From an uncultured Shinella sp. (GTDB taxonomy: Bacteria; Pseudomonadota; Alphaproteobacteria; Rhizobiales; Rhizobiaceae): a DNA stretch of 7,014 nucleotides. A model generated the notes under the pieces. That model saw only the letters and a list, made by a program, of their open reading frames with translations, did no database searches and was not told the DNA's origin. The position numbers were made by a program, and so were the translations under genes. The stretch is taken from assembly GCA_946481465.1 (NCBI GenBank), contig CAMLOC010000189.1, positions 1 to 7,014 on the forward strand, given 5' to 3'. Shown here in pieces: positions 1-6,326 of this stretch (its first letter is position 1; each line of letters opens with the position of its first letter).

Positions 1-1487
1 ATTCCGGCATCGTGGCGCTGAAGAAGGCGAACTTGAAGCTTCGGCGCGGCGCGGGCATCGTGCTCGTCGGCGAGAACGGCGCCGGCAAGTCGACGATGAT
101 GCGCATCATCGCCGGCGTGGAGCGGCCGACGCTCGGCGAGATCTGGATGGAGGGCAAGCGCATCCATCTCGACAGCCCCGCCGATGCGGTGCGCCACGGC
201 ATCGGCATCGTCTTCCAGGAACTGAACCTCTTCGGCAATCTCTCGGTCGCCGAGAACATTTTCGCGACGCGCGAGATCACCCGCGGCCTGCGCGGCATCG
301 ACCACAAGGCGCAGGTGGAGAAGGCCAACGAATTCCTGAACCGCCTCGAAGCCGGCATTTCCGCCGATACGCTGGCGGAAGACCTGCCGATCGGCCAGCA
401 GCAGTTGGTCGAGATCGCCAGGGCCGTCTCGCTCGACACGCGCATCCTCATCATGGACGAACCGACCTCGGCGCTGAGCGCTGCGGAAGTCGACGTGCTC
501 TTCCGCGTCATCGCCGACCTCAAGGCGCGCGGCGTCGCCATCGTCTACATCTCGCACCGGCTGGAAGAGCTGATGCGCATCGGCGACTACATCACCGTCC
601 TGAAGGACGGCCAGATCACCGGCCATGCCATGGTCAAGGATATCGACACGCGCTGGATCGTCCGCTCGATGATCGGTTCCGACGCCAAGGACTTCGCCAA
701 GCAGGTCGATCACGAGCCGGGCGCGGAAGTCTTCCGCACGGAAAACATCTGCCTGCCGCGCGCCCAGGGCGGCTATGCGGTCGATCATGTCTCGATCGGC
801 GTGCGCAAGGGCGAAATCCTCGGCATCTACGGGCTGATGGGGGCGGGACGCTCCGAGCTCTTCGAATGCATCATGGGCCGGCACGAGCACTATACGGGGA
901 AAATCTTCGTTGAGGGCGAGGAACTGAAGGGGCGCGACACGACCCGGCGCATCCGCGAGGGCCTGGCGTTGATCCCGGAGGACCGGCAGCGCGAGGGCCT
1001 CGTACAATCCATGTCGATCGCCGACAACCTCTCGATGGCCAGCCTCGGCCAGTTTTTGAAGGGCGGTTTCCATATCGACCTGAAGCTTGAGAAGAAGGCG
1101 ATCCTGGAGGCGATCCGCAGCCTCTCGATCAAGGCGAAGAACCCGGAATTCGACGTCACCTCGATGTCCGGCGGCAACCAGCAGAAGGTGGTCATCGGCA
1201 AGGCGCTGATGACGGGTCCAAAGGTGCTTTTGATGGACGAGCCGAGCCGCGGCATCGACGTCGGGGCCAAGGCGGACGTTTTCCGCACCATGCGGCGGCT
1301 GGCGGGCGAGGGGCTCGCCATCCTCTTCTCCACCTCGGACCTCGAGGAGGTCATGGCGCTTTCCGACCGCATCGCCGTCATGAGCAATGGCCGGCTGGTG
1401 ATGGTGGTGGACCGCAAGGACGCCACCGAGGACATGGTGATTTCGGCCTCCGCGGAGGGACATAAAACCAAAAGGATGCATGCGTGA
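1..1487 (+). CDS. Sugar ABC transporter ATP-binding protein, RbsA/MglA type (5' end cut off)
   Basis: This is the cytoplasmic ATPase of a CUT2-type sugar importer, with two fused nucleotide-binding domains. The frame is open from position 3 and already reads S-G-I-V-A-L, the usual start of the first domain, so the GTG at 12 is probably internal and perhaps 10-25 residues are missing. Residues below count from that GTG. Domain 1 has Walker A GENGAGKST (20-28), a Q-loop Gln (69), signature LPIGQQQ (125-131), Walker B ending MDE (150) and the switch His (182). Domain 2 has GLMGAGRSE (274-282), where the Walker A Lys is Arg, then signature MSGGNQQ (385-391), Walker B MDE (410) and PSRGIDVGAK. The switch His is absent from domain 2. 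One degenerate site is normal for this family. The gene overlaps the permease by 4 nt. The family is certain; apiose as substrate is inferred only from the neighbours. Confidence 0.95.
   Translation, partial: SGIVALKKANLKLRRGAGIVLVGENGAGKSTMMRIIAGVERPTLGEIWMEGKRIHLDSPADAVRHGIGIVFQELNLFGNLSVAENIFATREITRGLRGIDHKAQVEKANEFLNRLEAGISADTLAEDLPIGQQQLVEIARAVSLDTRILIMDEPTSALSAAEVDVLFRVIADLKARGVAIVYISHRLEELMRIGDYITVLKDGQITGHAMVKDIDTRWIVRSMIGSDAKDFAKQVDHEPGAEVFRTENICLPRAQGGYAVDHVSIGVRKGEILGIYGLMGAGRSELFECIMGRHEHYTGKIFVEGEELKGRDTTRRIREGLALIPEDRQREGLVQSMSIADNLSMASLGQFLKGGFHIDLKLEKKAILEAIRSLSIKAKNPEFDVTSMSGGNQQKVVIGKALMTGPKVLLMDEPSRGIDVGAKADVFRTMRRLAGEGLAILFSTSDLEEVMALSDRIAVMSNGRLVMVVDRKDATEDMVISASAEGHKTKRMHA
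1472..1476 (+). promoter_or_regulatory. Ribosome binding site deciding the permease start
   Basis: AAGGA lies 7 nt before the GTG at 1484 and 10 nt before the ATG at 1487. The spacing favours GTG, which gives a GTGA overlap with the ATPase stop codon. The ATG would remove just one residue, so the protein is almost the same either way. Confidence 0.5.
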
Positions 1488-2554
1488 TGACGACAGCAAC
1501 GCACACTGCCGCCGCCGGCAACCATCTCTCCACGGGCGCCGCCCTGCTCACGATCATGAAGCTGAGGACCTTCATTGCGCTCTTCGCGGTGATCATCTTC
1601 TTCTCGATCTTCGCGCCGAACTTCCTGTCGACCGCGAACATGATCCTGATGTCGAAGCACGCGACGCAGAACGCCTTCCTCGCCATCGGCATGACCTTCG
1701 TCATCATCACCGGCGGCATCGACCTTTCGGTCGGCTCGATCGTCGGCCTTTGCGGCATGATCGCCGGCGGCCTCATCATGTACGGCGTGGCGCTGCCACT
1801 CGGCTACACCGTCTATTTCAACATCGTCGAGGTCGCGATCATCGTCATGGCCGTCGGCATCCTGATCGGCGCGGTCAACGGCCTGCTCATCACCCGGCTC
1901 AACGTCGCGCCCTTCATTGCGACACTCGGCACGCTCTATGTGGCGCGCGGCATGGCGCTGCTCTATTCCGACGGCCAGACCCTGCCCAATCTGACGGGGC
2001 GCGAGGACCTCGGCAACCAGGGCTTTTCCTATCTCGGCTCCGGCTCGATCCTCGGCCTGCCGGTTTCCGTGTGGATCCTGATCGTCGTCGCATTGGGCGC
2101 TGCCTATTTCGCACGCTTCGTTCCCCTTGGCCGGCACATCTTCGCAGTCGGCGGCAATGAGCGCGCCTCGCGCATGTCCGGCATCCGTGTCAACCGCGTG
2201 AAGATGTTCGTCTACATGTTCTCCGGCTTCTGCGCGGCAATCGTCGGCCTCATCATCTCCTCCGAATTGATGGCCTCGCACCCCGCGACCGGCACCAATC
2301 TCGAACTCAACGCCATTGCGGCGGCCGTTCTTGGTGGTACATCCATGTCGGGCGGGCGCGGCACGATCGGCGGCACGATCATCGGCGCCTTCGTGATCGG
2401 CATTCTCTCGGACGGGTTGGTGATGATGGGGGTCAGTTCCTTCTGGCAGATGGTGATCAAGGGCCTCGTGATCATCGTGGCCGTGGTGGTGGACCAGGCG
2501 CAGCGCCGGCTCCAGCAGCGCGTCACCCTGATGCAGATGGCGAAGGCGGGCTGA
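1484..2554 (+). CDS. Sugar ABC transporter permease, RbsC type
   Basis: This is the inner-membrane channel subunit of the CUT2 importer; it works as a dimer with the upstream ATPase. The 356-residue length is normal or slightly long for the family. A short polar N-terminus is followed by hydrophobic segments near residues 28-44, 64-78, 83-105, 115-137, 141-160, 190-210, 239-260, 275-288, 296-314 and 322-337. Family hallmarks are GGIDLSVGS (77-85), NGLLITRLNVAPFIATLGT from about 132, the cytoplasmic GGNERASRMSGI loop (223-234) that contacts the ATPase, and LNAIAAAVLGGTSMSGGRG from about 275. The GTG start forms a 4-nt overlap with the ATPase stop, implying translational coupling; ATG at 1487 is the alternative. 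The dehydrogenase starts 2 nt after the stop. The substrate is not readable from the sequence; D-apiose or a related pentose is inferred from the operon. Confidence 0.93.
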   Translation: MMTTATHTAAAGNHLSTGAALLTIMKLRTFIALFAVIIFFSIFAPNFLSTANMILMSKHATQNAFLAIGMTFVIITGGIDLSVGSIVGLCGMIAGGLIMYGVALPLGYTVYFNIVEVAIIVMAVGILIGAVNGLLITRLNVAPFIATLGTLYVARGMALLYSDGQTLPNLTGREDLGNQGFSYLGSGSILGLPVSVWILIVVALGAAYFARFVPLGRHIFAVGGNERASRMSGIRVNRVKMFVYMFSGFCAAIVGLIISSELMASHPATGTNLELNAIAAAVLGGTSMSGGRGTIGGTIIGAFVIGILSDGLVMMGVSSFWQMVIKGLVIIVAVVVDQAQRRLQQRVTLMQMAKAG

Positions 2555-2556
2555 GC

Positions 2557-3591
2557 ATGGCGAAGACGAAGGGTGCATTGATCGGCTGCGGCTTCTTCGC
2601 CGTCAACCAGATGCATGGCTGGCAGGACCTCGCCGACGTCGAGATCGTGGCGATCTGCGACCGCGATGCGGAGCGGCTCGGTATCGTCGGCGACCAGTTC
2701 GGCGTGACGAGGCGCTACCAGTCGGCGGACGACATGTTTGCCGACGGCGGCTTCGACTTCGTCGATATCGCCACGACGGTCGGCAGCCACCGCGCGCTGG
2801 TCGAGCTTGCCGCAAGCCACAAGGTGCCGGCGATCTGCCAGAAGCCGTTCGCGCCGACGCTGGAGGATGCCAAGGCCATGGTCGCCGCCATGGCGGCGGC
2901 CGGCGTTCCGCTGATGATCCATGAGAACTTCCGCTGGCAGACGCCGATCCTCGCCGTCAGGGCCGTGCTCGACAGCGGGGCGATCGGCACGCCTTTCTGG
3001 GGCCGGGTCTCCTTCCGCTCCGGCTTCGACGTCTTCTCCGGCCAGCCCTATCTCGCCCGCGGCAAGCGCTTCATCATCGAGGACCTCGGCATCCATTCCC
3101 TCGATATCGCCCGCTTCCTCTTCGGCGATGCCGACCGCATGACCGCCCGCACGCGCCGCATCAACCCCGACATCGCCGGCGAGGACGTCGCGACCATGCT
3201 GCTCGACCACGAGGGCGGCATCACCTCGATCGTCGACGTCAGCTATGCGACGAAGCTGCCGGAAGAACCCTTCCCGGAAACCTTCGTCGAGATCGACGGC
3301 AGCAACGGCACGCTGCGGCTCGGCAAGGGCTACAGGCTGACGGTCCATGGACCGGGCGGCACGACGGAAAGCCTCGTTGCGCCGAACCTTCTGCCCTGGG
3401 CGTCGCGGCCCTGGCACAATATCCAGGAGAGCGTCGCGCTCATCCAGAAACACTGGAGCGAGCGACTGGCTGCGGGCCGGGAGCCGGACACGTCCGGCCG
3501 CGACAATCTCAAGACCTTCGCGCTGGTCGAAGCGGCCTATCTCAGCGCCGAGCGCGGTGAGGCGGTCGCCCTCAAGGACCTCCTCGGATGA
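2557..3591 (+). CDS. apsD: Gfo/Idh/MocA-family oxidoreductase, probable D-apiose dehydrogenase
   Basis: This is a soluble NAD(P)-dependent sugar dehydrogenase of 344 residues, normal for the family. The N-terminal Rossmann fold has the dinucleotide motif GCGFFA (10-15) and an Asp at the end of strand 2 (D35), which suggests NAD. The family catalytic Lys is K96 in QKPF, where most members have EKP. Next come HENFRWQ (122-128) and the C-terminal-domain motif DLGIHSLD (176-183), with H180 as the likely acid/base residue. The family call rests on these motifs. The specific reaction, D-apiose to D-apionolactone, is inferred from the lactonase overlapping it by 4 nt and the RuBisCO-like gene nearby, as in published rhizobial apiose clusters. 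The ATG sits 2 nt after the permease stop with only a weak purine-rich stretch upstream, so translation is probably coupled. Another aldose or polyol dehydrogenase activity remains possible. The gene symbol is less sure than the role. Confidence 0.8.
   Translation: MAKTKGALIGCGFFAVNQMHGWQDLADVEIVAICDRDAERLGIVGDQFGVTRRYQSADDMFADGGFDFVDIATTVGSHRALVELAASHKVPAICQKPFAPTLEDAKAMVAAMAAAGVPLMIHENFRWQTPILAVRAVLDSGAIGTPFWGRVSFRSGFDVFSGQPYLARGKRFIIEDLGIHSLDIARFLFGDADRMTARTRRINPDIAGEDVATMLLDHEGGITSIVDVSYATKLPEEPFPETFVEIDGSNGTLRLGKGYRLTVHGPGGTTESLVAPNLLPWASRPWHNIQESVALIQKHWSERLAAGREPDTSGRDNLKTFALVEAAYLSAERGEAVALKDLLG
3574..3578 (+). promoter_or_regulatory. Ribosome binding site for the lactonase gene
   Basis: AAGGA lies inside the end of the dehydrogenase gene, 9 nt before the ATG at 3588. 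It supports that start and the ATGA overlap. Confidence 0.5.
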
Positions 3592-5456
3592 GCGCGGACC
3601 TGCTCCGTCTTTACGGCACGAGCGAGCGCGAGCCGGAAAGCCGGACGCTTGCGGCCGGCGACGTGAGCGTGGAGCTTCAGGACGGCAATCTGCGCACCTT
3701 GCGGTTTCGCGGCCATGAGGTGCTGCGCGCCGTCGCTTTTCTCGTGCGGGACAAGGATTGGGGCACCTGCGCCGCCGTCATCGCCAATCTTTCGGTCGAG
3801 GAGACGGCCGCGGGCTTCTCCGTTCGCTACGATGCCCGCTTCAGCGCGCCCTCCGGCGCCCATCTCGACTGCGCCATCTCGATTGCCGGCAGTGCCCGAG
3901 GCGTGACCTTCTCCGCCGACTGCGTCAGCGATGCCGATTTCGAGACCGCCCGCGCCGGCTTCGTCGTGCTGCATCCGGTGGTCGGCGTCGCGGGCGCGCC
4001 GGTTGAGGTGTGCCATGGCGACGGCAGCGTCGAAAAGGCCTGCTGGCCCGACCAGATCGAGCCCTGGCAACCCTTCAAGGAGATCGCCGCCATCACCCAT
4101 CGCGTCGCGCCCGGCATCACGGCGACGACGGATTTTTCCGGCGATGTGTTCGAGATGGAGGACCAGCGCAACTGGACCGACGGGTCCTACAAGACCTATG
4201 TGCGGCCGCTGGCGCTGCCCTGGCCCTATCGTGTGCCGAAGAACGAAGCCTTCAGCCAGGCGATCTCCGTCAGGATCGAGGCGGAGGCGGGCGCTGCGCC
4301 CGCCGCCGGCGCGGGCGATGCCGTTTCGCTGCGGCTGGTGCCGACGACGCACCGCTTTCCCGAGATCGGCGTCGGGCTTCGGCCGGAATGCCTTGCCGGG
4401 GAGCGCGCCGCGCTCGCCGTGCTGGAAACGATCGGCGCGCGGCACCTGATCGCCCACTACGATCCTCTCGCCGGCCACGGCATCGACGCGTTGCGGGGAT
4501 ATGCGGAGATCGCCGCGCGCTCCGGCCTCAAGGTGACACTGGAACTTGCCGTGCCGTGCCGCCGCCCGCTCGATGAGGAGATGGCCGGCATTGCCGGGCT
4601 TGTCGGCGAGGCAGGGCTGGTCCTCGATACGCTGTTCGTTTCTCCCGCCGTCGACCGGCAATCGACGCCGCCCGGCAGCGCCTGGCCGGAATGCCCGCCG
4701 CTCGAGGCGGTCTATGCCGCGGCGCGGGCGGCCTTTCCGGGCGTGCGCCTCGGCGGCGGCATGATGAGCTATTTCACCGAACTCAACCGCAAGCGCGTGC
4801 CGGGCGAAAAGCTCGACTATATCAGCCATTGCACCAACCCGATCGTACATGCGGCCGACGACCTTTCGGTCATGCAGACCTTCGAGGCGCTGCGCTTCGT
4901 GGTCGGCTCGGTGCGCGCGCTCTATGGCGACAAGCCTTACCGCATCGGCCCCTCGACGATCGCCATGCGGCAGAACCCCTATGGCAGTGCGACCAAGGAC
5001 AATCCGGCCGGCAGCCGTATCCCCATGGCGAATGTCGACCCGCGCCACAACGGCGCTTTCGGCGCGGCCTGGACGCTGGCCTATGCCGCGACGGTGGCTG
5101 CGGCCGGGATCGAGGTGCTGACGCTGTCGACGCTGGCCGGGCCCTTCGGGCTCGTGGCGGGCGAGGGGGAAGCGGTTCCGAAGGGTGGGCTACGGCCACT
5201 CGCGCATGTGCTGGCGCGGCTCGGCAGCCTTGCGGGGGCGGCGGCGGTTGCCGTGGAGACGTCCCGACCGGATGCGGTGCTGGGCCTTGCGACGGCCGAC
5301 CGGCTGCTTCTGGCGAACATCACGCCGCATGTGCAGGCGGTGGTCCTTCCCGCGCTGCCGCGCAAGGTATCGCTCATCGGCGGCGAGGATGCGGACCTGC
5401 CGGCGGCCGGGCGGATCGGCCTGCCGCCCTATGGCGTGGTCGAGATCCTGCTGTGA
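3588..5456 (+). CDS. apnL: Probable D-apionate lactonase (D-apionolactonase)
   Basis: A 622-residue cytoplasmic protein with no signal peptide or membrane segment. It is recognised as the large lactonase of oxidative D-apiose catabolism, which hydrolyses D-apionolactone to D-apionate. The first ~235 residues look beta-rich and include a distinctive block EDQRNWTDGSYKTY (191-204). An Ala/Gly-rich linker follows (about 233-245). A central alpha/beta region (about 258-515) resembles a TIM barrel of the glycoside-hydrolase kind, with SHCTNPIVHAADD (413-425), GPSTIAMRQNPYG (454-466) and DPRHNGAFGAAW (484-495). A short beta-rich tail ends the protein. The polar clusters (E191, D192, H414, D424, R461, H487) are candidates for the active site, but none is proven here. 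It has none of the features of the small SMP-30 or phosphogluconolactonase families. The ATG overlaps the dehydrogenase stop by 4 nt, fitting successive steps. The domain layout is judged by eye; function rests on similarity from memory plus context. Confidence 0.75.
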   Translation: MSADLLRLYGTSEREPESRTLAAGDVSVELQDGNLRTLRFRGHEVLRAVAFLVRDKDWGTCAAVIANLSVEETAAGFSVRYDARFSAPSGAHLDCAISIAGSARGVTFSADCVSDADFETARAGFVVLHPVVGVAGAPVEVCHGDGSVEKACWPDQIEPWQPFKEIAAITHRVAPGITATTDFSGDVFEMEDQRNWTDGSYKTYVRPLALPWPYRVPKNEAFSQAISVRIEAEAGAAPAAGAGDAVSLRLVPTTHRFPEIGVGLRPECLAGERAALAVLETIGARHLIAHYDPLAGHGIDALRGYAEIAARSGLKVTLELAVPCRRPLDEEMAGIAGLVGEAGLVLDTLFVSPAVDRQSTPPGSAWPECPPLEAVYAAARAAFPGVRLGGGMMSYFTELNRKRVPGEKLDYISHCTNPIVHAADDLSVMQTFEALRFVVGSVRALYGDKPYRIGPSTIAMRQNPYGSATKDNPAGSRIPMANVDPRHNGAFGAAWTLAYAATVAAAGIEVLTLSTLAGPFGLVAGEGEAVPKGGLRPLAHVLARLGSLAGAAAVAVETSRPDAVLGLATADRLLLANITPHVQAVVLPALPRKVSLIGGEDADLPAAGRIGLPPYGVVEILL

Positions 5457-5459
5457 GCC

Positions 5460-6176
5460 TTATTTCCGCCCCTTGAGGGCGTAGAGCGCACGGGAGCGTT
5501 CGAGGTGCTTGATCATCGCCTTTTCGGCACGGTCGGCATCGCCCTTCTCGATGGCGCGGATGATTTCCTCGTGTTCGGCCAGCGTGAAATTCTCGCGGCC
5601 CGTCCAGATGAGCATTTCCGTATGATAGGACTTCAACCAGCCCAGCATGGCGCCGCTGACCGCCGCGAAGATCGGGTTGCCGGAAATCTGGGCGATCAAC
5701 TGATGGAACGCCATGTCCGCGTCGATGAAGGCATCGGCATCGCCGAGGCTCTCCTTCTGCTTGTCGAGCAGGGCGCGCAGGTCGGCGATATGGGCGGGGG
5801 TCGCCTTGGTGGCCGCCTCGCGGATCATGCCGCGCTCGAAGAAGATGCGGGCGCTCTTCAGGTGCTCCAGCGTGTCCGAGGAGCCGGAGAGCATGAGCTT
5901 GGCCGGCAGGTCGACCTGGCGGATGATGGATTCGGCGGTGATGCGCAGCACCTTGGCGCGCTCGCCCTGCGAGATCTCGACCAGGCCCTTGCCGGCGAGC
6001 GCCTGCATCGCCTCGCGGATGGCCGGGCGGCCGACGCCGTAGCGCTCCATAAGCTCGCGCTCGGAGGGCATGTCGTCGCCGGCCTTCAATTCGCCGGTCT
6101 CGATCATGTGCTTCAGTCGGGCGAAGACTTCGTCGGAGAGTTTCTTGCGGACGATCGGTTCGGAAGCGACGTTCAT
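5460..6176 (-). CDS. GntR-family transcriptional regulator, FCD subfamily, NanR-like
   Basis: A 238-residue DNA-binding regulator. The N-terminal winged helix spans about residues 10-78, with PSERELMERYGVGRPAIREA (37-56) as the GntR recognition region and QGERAKV in the wing. The C-terminal all-helical FCD effector domain (about 100-230) keeps the usual metal-ligand pattern: D154, H158, H202 and H224. The N-terminal VRKKLS, the GVGRPAIREA stretch, the QGERAKV wing and the SGNPIF segment all resemble E. coli NanR from memory, so it belongs near that subgroup. No sialic-acid genes are present. It converges on the transport/catabolic operon with a 3-nt gap and is divergent from the RuBisCO-like gene. 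It is therefore probably the local repressor, responding to apiose or a pathway acid or phosphate; the effector is unknown. The ATG at 6176 has an AGGTG 4 nt upstream. Confidence 0.9.
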   Translation of the reverse strand: MNVASEPIVRKKLSDEVFARLKHMIETGELKAGDDMPSERELMERYGVGRPAIREAMQALAGKGLVEISQGERAKVLRITAESIIRQVDLPAKLMLSGSSDTLEHLKSARIFFERGMIREAATKATPAHIADLRALLDKQKESLGDADAFIDADMAFHQLIAQISGNPIFAAVSGAMLGWLKSYHTEMLIWTGRENFTLAEHEEIIRAIEKGDADRAEKAMIKHLERSRALYALKGRK

Positions 6177-6180
6177 GGGG

Positions 6181-6185
6181 CACCT
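6181..6185 (-). promoter_or_regulatory. Ribosome binding site of the regulator gene
   Basis: On the minus strand AGGTG ends 4 nt before the ATG, a moderate match with short spacing. It lies within a small inverted repeat, ACCTG (6182-6186) and CAGGT (6194-6198), that could partly hide it. That hairpin is short and may be chance. Confidence 0.4.
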
Positions 6186-6248
6186 GGTTTCGACAGGTTT
6201 GAATATGCATCAAGTTCGCCGGCCGCAACAGCTTTCGCGAATGCCGGC

Positions 6249-6276
6249 TTGCAATAACATAAATACTCATTATACC
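6249..6276 (+). promoter_or_regulatory. Candidate promoter of the RuBisCO-like gene
   Basis: TTGCAA (6249-6254) as -35 and TATACC (6271-6276) as a weak -10 are separated by 16 nt. Transcription would start near 6283, leaving a leader of about 44 nt before the GTG at 6327. It is the best sigma-70-like pair seen on this strand in the gap, but the -10 is imperfect. Confidence 0.35.
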
Positions 6277-6286
6277 AGTTATTGCA
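6250..6286. promoter_or_regulatory. Candidate operator: 9-bp inverted repeat with GGTATA-like half-sites inside
   Basis: Perfect arms TGCAATAAC (6250-6258) and GTTATTGCA (6278-6286) flank 19 nt. Between them, on the minus strand, GGTATA (6271-6276) and GAGTAT (6263-6268) form an imperfect direct repeat with 8-bp period. E. coli NanR is known to bind GGTATA repeats, and the adjacent regulator is NanR-like. The element overlaps both candidate promoters, so a bound protein could control both directions. Binding is inferred. Confidence 0.45.
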
Positions 6287-6296
6287 CTTTCACAAG
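6269..6296 (-). promoter_or_regulatory. Candidate promoter of the regulator gene
   Basis: On the minus strand a perfect TATAAT (-10, 6269-6274) is preceded, after 16 nt, by CTTGTG (6291-6296), which resembles the CTTG-type -35 of alphaproteobacteria. The start would be near 6262, giving a leader of roughly 85 nt. The -10 lies within the inverted repeat described as candidate operator, which suggests autoregulation. Confidence 0.45.
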
Positions 6297-6314
6297 CATA
6301 TTGCGGCAGGAGCG

Positions 6315-6319
6315 GGAGG
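6315..6319 (+). promoter_or_regulatory. Ribosome binding site that fixes the GTG start of the RuBisCO-like gene
   Basis: GGAGG, within a longer purine run (6314-6325), lies 7 nt before GTG at 6327. This is the strongest Shine-Dalgarno in the window and leaves little doubt about the start. Confidence 0.75.
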
Positions 6320-6326
6320 AGAAAAC

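Noticed and set aside
890..2578. Long minus-strand open frame (562 codons) opposite the ATPase and permease genes
   Set aside because: Its translation is full of His, Asp, Arg and Glu low-complexity runs typical of the antisense of GC-rich genes. It shows no recognisable domain and it spans two well-supported plus-strand genes.
3537..5048. Minus-strand open frame of 503 codons opposite the lactonase gene
   Set aside because: It has the same GC-driven antisense composition and no motif, and the plus-strand frame has clear family blocks and a coupled start.
4691..5476. Plus-strand 261-codon frame inside the lactonase gene
   Set aside because: Alternative frame of a real gene, rich in Arg, Gly and Ala, without a domain or a plausible separate start.
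5467..5481. Hairpin CGCCC/GGGCG with a 5-nt loop near the convergent gene ends, as a possible terminator
   Set aside because: The stem is only 5 bp, there is no U-run on either strand, and it lies within the regulator's last codons.
6182..6198. ACCTG/CAGGT hairpin covering the regulator's ribosome binding site, as a possible RNA switch
   Set aside because: A single 5-bp stem is expected by chance and no larger conserved RNA structure is apparent.
6234..6241. TTCGCGAA palindrome in the intergenic gap
   Set aside because: A self-complementary 8-mer is weak evidence in GC-rich DNA and it lies outside the promoter core.
5505..6257. Plus-strand 250-codon frame opposite the regulator
   Set aside because: The minus-strand frame encodes an unmistakable GntR/FCD protein; this frame is its antisense.
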